Shown in pieces: positions 59,140-64,000 of a DNA stretch of 64,000 nucleotides. The translations under genes and the position numbers were made by a program. Numbering within the stretch: position 1 is the first letter of the stretch; each line of letters begins with the position of its first letter. Source of the stretch: Gnetum montanum. Lineage: Eukaryota > Streptophyta > Gnetopsida > Gnetales > Gnetaceae. Location of the stretch: assembly GCA_015680685.1 (NCBI GenBank), contig MNCI01036208.1, positions 491,284-555,283 of the forward strand. The letters are read 5' to 3'. Below the pieces are notes generated by a model that saw only the letters and a list, made by a program, of their open reading frames with translations, was not told the origin of the DNA and did not search any database.

Positions 59140-60279
59140 GTAATGGCATACTATGGGATAAAGGCAATTGCCAGTAGTAGTTTAACATCATTTAAAAATG
59201 TCCTCCTAAGTTAAAACACTAGGAAAAAAGACCATTTCACCTATTATAAATTCTTCCAAGATCCAACTGTAGAATAAAATTCTAAAAGCAACTTTACTCA
59301 AGTTTTCTATTGTTATGGTTGGTTTTAGCATGGACTTGGACTTATCATATTCAACATTTAATTATTTTCGTTATTGTGGTTTTAAGCTTGGAAGAAGACA
59401 TTAGCATCATTTTCTAAATGTTAAAGTGATTGAAGGCCATAAATTAAGAAACAAAGCCATGTTATTTTGTCTTTTTCATTAAAGTCAAAAGGTCATAAAT
59501 CAAAAGGGAATTTTATTTCACTTTTTTATTAAAAAAATTGATGTGGACATAACCTTTTTTAGCATGGATCTCCCATGGTCATTCATTTTGTAAGCCTCTA
59601 TGGAAGCCCTATCTATCATAGCCAATCTTACCTCATCAAATGCTTATATATTCTTGGGAAAATCATGTTGTAGGTGTAGCAAATTCAAAGATTCAATTTA
59701 AATTTTTAATAATTCATCATTCGTCATTATTTATGAACATTCAAAAATTCATGAATTTTATCTATTATTATTTCTTGCTTATTTCAATCATCAATCTATT
59801 CAAGATTCATAATTCATTGATCTTTTTTATCACATATCATCTTTGAAATTGCAAATTCATATTTGGATTCAGTCATCAAAAGTTGTGAATGTCATCAATA
59901 TTAATTGTCCTCTAGGAAGTTAAACAATCATATTCAAGGTCACTTTTGCATAATAAATTTTAACTATCAAATAAAATCAAATCAAGTTCAAATTTTTCAA
60001 GGAGGTAGACTATTTAAAAATCTTTGTATAAAGTATTTACTAACTTCATAACTCTCTTGGATTGATGAGATATTTATATTGGAAATTAAAAATTTATATT
60101 TTGAAAGCTAAAAAATCTTATCCAAAAACCATTTTTACAAACTAAATTTGAATAATTAGATAAATTCCACTTGATCTGAAATTTTACAAGCTTATAGATT
60201 ATAAAATGAGATTTCCAAAAATCCCAACATCTGCTCAAAATTTATCCAAATCATGAAGATATCATAATTACAAAGTAGG
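59140..60279. other. AT-rich intergenic sequence, nothing recognised
   Basis: No motif or coding frame of note. It is probably old repeat sequence. Confidence 0.5.
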
Positions 60280-61300
60280 AAAATTTTTAATTTATCATGG
60301 TTATGATGCCCCCTTTGTTAGACAACAATTTTAGTCGTAACCCCCATTATGAAATTCATCAAAAACCCAATAATTACATGCTCTTAATAGTAGTAATGAT
60401 ATTCTTCAAAATAAAGCATTCCTAAAGAAGGAAAGTATGTGTGCAAAATAATGTTCTTAATGATTATCTTCAATTTATTTGTCACCACCTTGGCAATAAT
60501 CTTGTAAGAAATAACAATGCAATACATTAATACTAGTCATAGAAATCAAATTTAGTTTTCTCCCACAGTTATTCCAAACCATTAATAATTAGGTAATCAA
60601 TTTTAGGAGTTGTACCATTTTATATAGAGAAAAAGGCTTTTTAAAAATCCATGAGAGACAAAAATTGAGTTTATAGGATTGGTAAATAAAGAAAGGTTGA
60701 AAAGAAATTTAGAATTTTTTATGTGGCTATGCTATTACATTTTTTGTAGTTGAACAGATCTTTGTAAAATTGATGAAAGCATTCACTAGTATAACTTAGA
60801 CTAATGATTAAGTTATTATGCATCAAAATGGTACAAATATAGTTGTGAGATCACTTGAATTTCAGAGCATGAGCTATAGCTTAGCTGGTTGGCTCACATG
60901 CAAAATAGAAAAAACAAAAACACCCAAAAAAAACTTTCAAATGCTTAAAAATATCTATAGAATCCTTATCTCTGGTTTGAATTGAACTCAGTCCAACTCT
61001 ATGTTAAACTCCTTTAACATGATAAACTTCAAACTATCTAAGTTGATCATAGAGGTTTGAAATGATGGTATAAGTTTCATTATTGAAACATTAGAAATGT
61101 GATAGATGTTTATGATCAACCATGATAAACTCAAGTTGGGCCTCCTTTTGAGAAATATTATTCTTGAATTTAGAGAAAATATATTTCATGGTAGTTAAGA
61201 TTATGTTGAAGTTATAAAAAAATCTAGAAAGCAAAGGGGACAACTAGGACTTTAGACTTTGAATTCAAATCTTGAAGAAAGAGCTACAAGGCCTCTTAAA
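60280..61300 (-). mobile_element. L1-type LINE relic, minus strand
   Basis: On the minus strand near 60560-60480 the frames give ISMTSINVLH and, after a shift, YKIIAKVVTNKLKIIIKN, matching the RPIS-NV-YKIIAKVLANRLK block of plant L1 RT. KKPFSLYKMVQLLKLI-like sequence lies upstream. The rest is badly broken and the ends are approximate. Confidence 0.5.
60862..60985 (+). repeat. possible tRNA-derived SINE fragment
   Basis: AGCTATAGCTTAGCTGGTTG (about 60871) resembles a tRNA 5' half with box A, and GGTTTGAATTGAAC (60976) a degenerate box B about 90 bp on. The spacing is longer than in a tRNA. Weak. Confidence 0.25.
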
Positions 61301-61910
61301 TACTAAGAAAAAATTTCTAGAAGTAAGTAGTATTGTAATTGGATAGCCTAAAAACTATTAATAGAGAGCAACAAGGAAATATAAGAGTGATCTAAAAGTA
61401 CTTATCCTTTAATCATTGTCATAGGACAATAAATGTCCATCCTAGTAGAAGCATCAGAGGATGCAAGATACTAAGAAATTTTTGCAATTCTAAAAAAGAA
61501 AAGTTTAGGTAAAAAGATTTTAGTATTTTGTATGGAATAAAGTTTTTGAGATTTTTCTTCTTACAATCTCAAATAAAGTTACGATGTCAATATAACAAAA
61601 CTCTAACTTGCAATCAATTCAAACTTATTGTGTTCATCTTTGATCATGTTAAAATTCCTTTCAAAATTTACACCTATCTTTAATCATGTTGACTCTTTAA
61701 AATTTAATTATCTAAAAGCAAACATTAAAGCTTAGACCAAAATTGCAAGTAACTCAAAAGCCTAAAAGGAGCATAAATTGAGGTTATTAAAAATGGTAAT
61801 AATTCATGTCTAGATGGAGCTAGACAATTTTAATGTTTTATATATAGTTATTGATAAATCATCATATTTCAAATAGCTACGTCAATGCATCTCCATTGAC
61901 ACTAAGTCAT

Positions 61911-62827
61911 TGATGAGAGTGGTTACTCTAGCAGTTATTCTAATTATTAGAGTGGTTACTCTAGCAGTTACTCTAGCAATTATTCTAATTATTAAAGTGG
62001 TTACTCTAGCAGTTATTTTAATTATTAGAGCGGTTACTCTAATTATTAGAGTAGTTGCTCCCAAGCCTATAAATATAATGCCTATGCGCAAAATTGGGAA
62101 AGAAGTCTTTTAGCAGTCAAGTAGCGAAACTCTTGTAGTTTATTTGAAAGTTAGAGTATTTTCCAAGTGCCTACAGCAACAGGTCTAAGTGTGGATGAAT
62201 CTTTATTCAAGCATTGTGTACCTGAGCACACCTTGTGTACGGCAATAAAGACGAGCTCTTCGATTCATCCTTGCAGCACTTAAGATTTGTTTTCTTACGC
62301 ATTTCTTTTATTTTATTTCTTATGCATTTATTTTATTTTATGCACTTTACATTTTTGTTATTAGCACAGCAATTCATTTTAATCAATTAAGAAAATCATT
62401 AAATTACACAAGCACGACCACTTTGAGTATGCGTGTACTGCTTGGTAACCCAATAACGATTAGCGTTTGGTAATCCCAATAGTGTTACACTGGTTCAAGA
62501 TGTGTACGGCAAGTGGGAATGGATGCTGATGTTAGAATTAGTTAAAACTTAGTTAATGAGTAGTTAAGTTAAATTAGTCACTTAGTTACCTCTCTCCTTC
62601 CCTACTAGTGTAGGACATAAAAACATAAAAGCTATAAAAATCATATGCTTCAAGCTTACTTAACCATACAAACGTGACATATAGGTAAGCTTGGGAAGAC
62701 AACAATCAACCAACTTGTCCTTGTTTCACAAGGGTGCATAAGCACTTAGTTCTTGGAATTCGATCGAATCATGCATGAAATGCTCGTATTCGTATAGTTG
62801 AGCGTAGGGGTACCTCGCCGCTCATCA
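61911..62827 (+). repeat. solo LTR of the gypsy family, plus strand (V)
   Basis: TGATGAGAGTGG... to ...CTCATCA, the family ends in the opposite orientation to I to IV. TATAAATA at 62068, AATAAAG near 62244, TTGGTAACCC near 62452 and GGGGTACCTCGCCGCTCATCA at the end match the reverse complement of the other LTRs. It is flanked by GTCAT (61906-61910) and GTCAC (62828-62832), four of five the same. No primer site or purine tract adjoins, so it is a solo LTR. Confidence 0.85.
61916..62050 (+). repeat. palindrome-rich tandem array in U3 of LTR V
   Basis: Units AGAGTGGTTACTCTAGCAGT...AATTATT of about 33, 45, 33 and 21 bp. AGAGTGGTTACTCT and AGAGTAACTGCT-like parts are self-complementary. Confidence 0.85.
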
Positions 62828-63520
62828 GTCACCTAAAGCATATATATATATGCACACACACCTCACATAGAGGCACAATTTGGGTCAATAGTATAGCCAA
62901 ACTCTTGTAATTTTCTTTTGTAATCGCACATAGTTAGTGAGTACCTATAGTGTGGATTTGAGTCAATTGTACAACGTCTTAGTCAAATAGCATTGTACCT
63001 AGATACATTCCATGAATAGCAATACTGTCGAGATTAATTCATATTCACTGCAACACTATGACTTAGAATAGATTTATTTTCAATGCAATTTACTTTCTAT
63101 AGACTTATTTAATATTTACATTTTCATGCATATTAATCAATTGGCAAAATTACTGCAATAGGTCTTGAGCATAAACACGTATTCGCTTGGTAATCCTAGC
63201 AACGTTATTGCTTGATTTGCTTAGTAGCATAACACTTGATAATCTTAGCAATGGATACATGAGTTCAAGATATGTATGGCAAGCTGAGAACAAACATTCA
63301 TCACTCTTAAGCTAGATTAGGATTTATTTTTTGTAATTAATTAGATTAAATTATTAATTTTATGTTATTATTTAGGTTAGTTTAAGGCCCCAACAACATC
63401 ATAATCATATGCCTTACTTTGGACTAAACCATAGGTGATAGAGCTATTGTTAGTTCAAGTGAAAAAAGTAGCGACCTACAATTAACACTCAATAATCTAG
63501 ATGCTACACTAGTTCCACTA
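62828..63520 (+). repeat. older LTR fragment of the gypsy family (element III type)
   Basis: GTGTGGATTTGAGTCAATTG (62949), TACAACGTC, GCTTGGTAATCC (63185) and CTTTGGACTAAACCATAG (63416) match the reverse complement of the element III LTRs in the same order. Sequence just left of LTR V (61870-61910, GTCAATGCATCTCCATTGAC) looks like outer U3, so V probably inserted into this LTR. Its U5 end is lost near 63520. Confidence 0.6.
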
Positions 63521-63521
63521 G

Positions 63522-63545
63522 CTTTATATATAAATATATATATAT
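63522..63545. repeat. AT microsatellite
   Basis: TATATATAAATATATATATAT-like run beside the foldback. Confidence 0.85.
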
Positions 63546-63889
63546 AGAAGATGATGTTAACAAAGCCTGACTACTCAACGAGGTGATAAGATAACTAAAA
63601 ATAGCATGACTTATTCCTTTTTTTACTTATCTACCATTTACCTTATTTAGTTTTACCCTCTCAGTCAAGTTTGTTTTGTCTTTGTTTGTTCATAGCATTC
63701 TTTAGCATTATTTCTACTAGAGATTTGTTTCTCAAAAATGTCATGAACAAATAAAGATAGAACAAACCTAACCAAGAGGGTAAAACTAAATTGGGTAAGC
63801 GATACAGAAACAGAGGAGGGATAAGTGATTCTATTTTTAGTTATCTTGTTACCTCGTTAAGTAGTCAGGCTTAGTTAACATCATCTTCT
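63546..63889. mobile_element. foldback element / MITE-like long hairpin
   Basis: The left arm 63546-63693 (AGAAGATGATGTTAACAAAG...) is the reverse complement of the right arm 63743-63889 (...CTTAGTTAACATCATCTTCT) at roughly 80-85%, with a 49-bp loop. The outer 58 bp pair best. No ORF. No clear target-site duplication was seen, so the superfamily is open. Confidence 0.8.
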
Positions 63890-64000
63890 TTAAAATCATA
63901 GTATAGAGTAATCTTCTCAAACAGCATAAACTATTTGTTTACCAATTTATAAACTTTTATTTCTACCAATTTATGTTTACCAATATATATTATTTGCTAT
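63890..64000. other. AT-rich end of window, nothing recognised
   Basis: No feature seen. Confidence 0.5.

Noticed and set aside
61882-62113. Overlapping ORFs on both strands with repeated Val/Ile/Thr residues
   Set aside because: They are translations of the U3 tandem array in LTR V, not genes.

Overview
This window is plant nuclear DNA, AT-rich and almost entirely made of decayed retrotransposons, with one broken leucine-rich-repeat (LRR) receptor-type gene near the right end. Old LTR pairs (about nine in ten bases alike by eye), stop-riddled polyproteins and deep nesting suggest a large, slow-turnover genome. A gymnosperm, probably a conifer, is my best guess; nothing seen proves it.

Layout. 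1-2614: Ty1/copia relic (+) with its 3' LTR. 2617-5990: L1-type LINE relic (+) with an RTE-type LINE fragment inside it (4058-4326). 4716-6400: first copy of a duplicated segment (LINE 3' end plus sequence that also lies upstream of the LRR gene). 6720-7830: copia relic (-). 8212-47580: one Ty3/gypsy element on the minus strand, about 13.2 kb when its insertions are removed, carrying three related elements: I (11430-18275, inside an extra ORF, target-site duplication GATGG), III (27012-36350, inside gag, duplication ATTAT) and IV (36931-46898, inside the 5' LTR, duplication ATTGT/GTTGT). The host element is called II. 47581-48480: tRNA-like SINE pair and short tandem repeats. 48485-50290: RTE and L1 fragments, second copy of the duplicated segment. 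50363-56767: LTR retrotransposon with no recognisable coding sequence (LARD-like), LTRs of 583 and 585 bp, tRNA-iMet-type primer site. 56768-59030: promoter-like region and the LRR pseudogene. 60280-61300: L1 relic (-). 61911-62827: solo LTR of the gypsy family, apparently inside an older LTR. 63546-63889: long foldback (MITE-like).

How the parts relate. Elements I to IV share LTR landmarks (TGATGAG ends, a TATAAATA-type box, tRNA-Asp-like primer sites) but differ in content: II and IV have gag-PR-RT-RNase H-INT; I keeps gag-PR only; III has gag without pol. II and III also carry an extra coiled-coil ORF between pol and the 3' LTR. III holds a partial second copy of that ORF in inverted orientation. 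No element appears able to move by itself: every polyprotein has stops or frameshifts, although a few catalytic motifs survive.

No intact host gene was found. The LRR gene has a good start, signal peptide and LRR N-terminal cap, but two frameshifts and an early end. The most unusual observations are the modular gypsy family with its extra ORF, the short palindromic arrays at the outer end of each U3, the inverted repeat in element III, and the conserved non-canonical Cys/His motif in gag.
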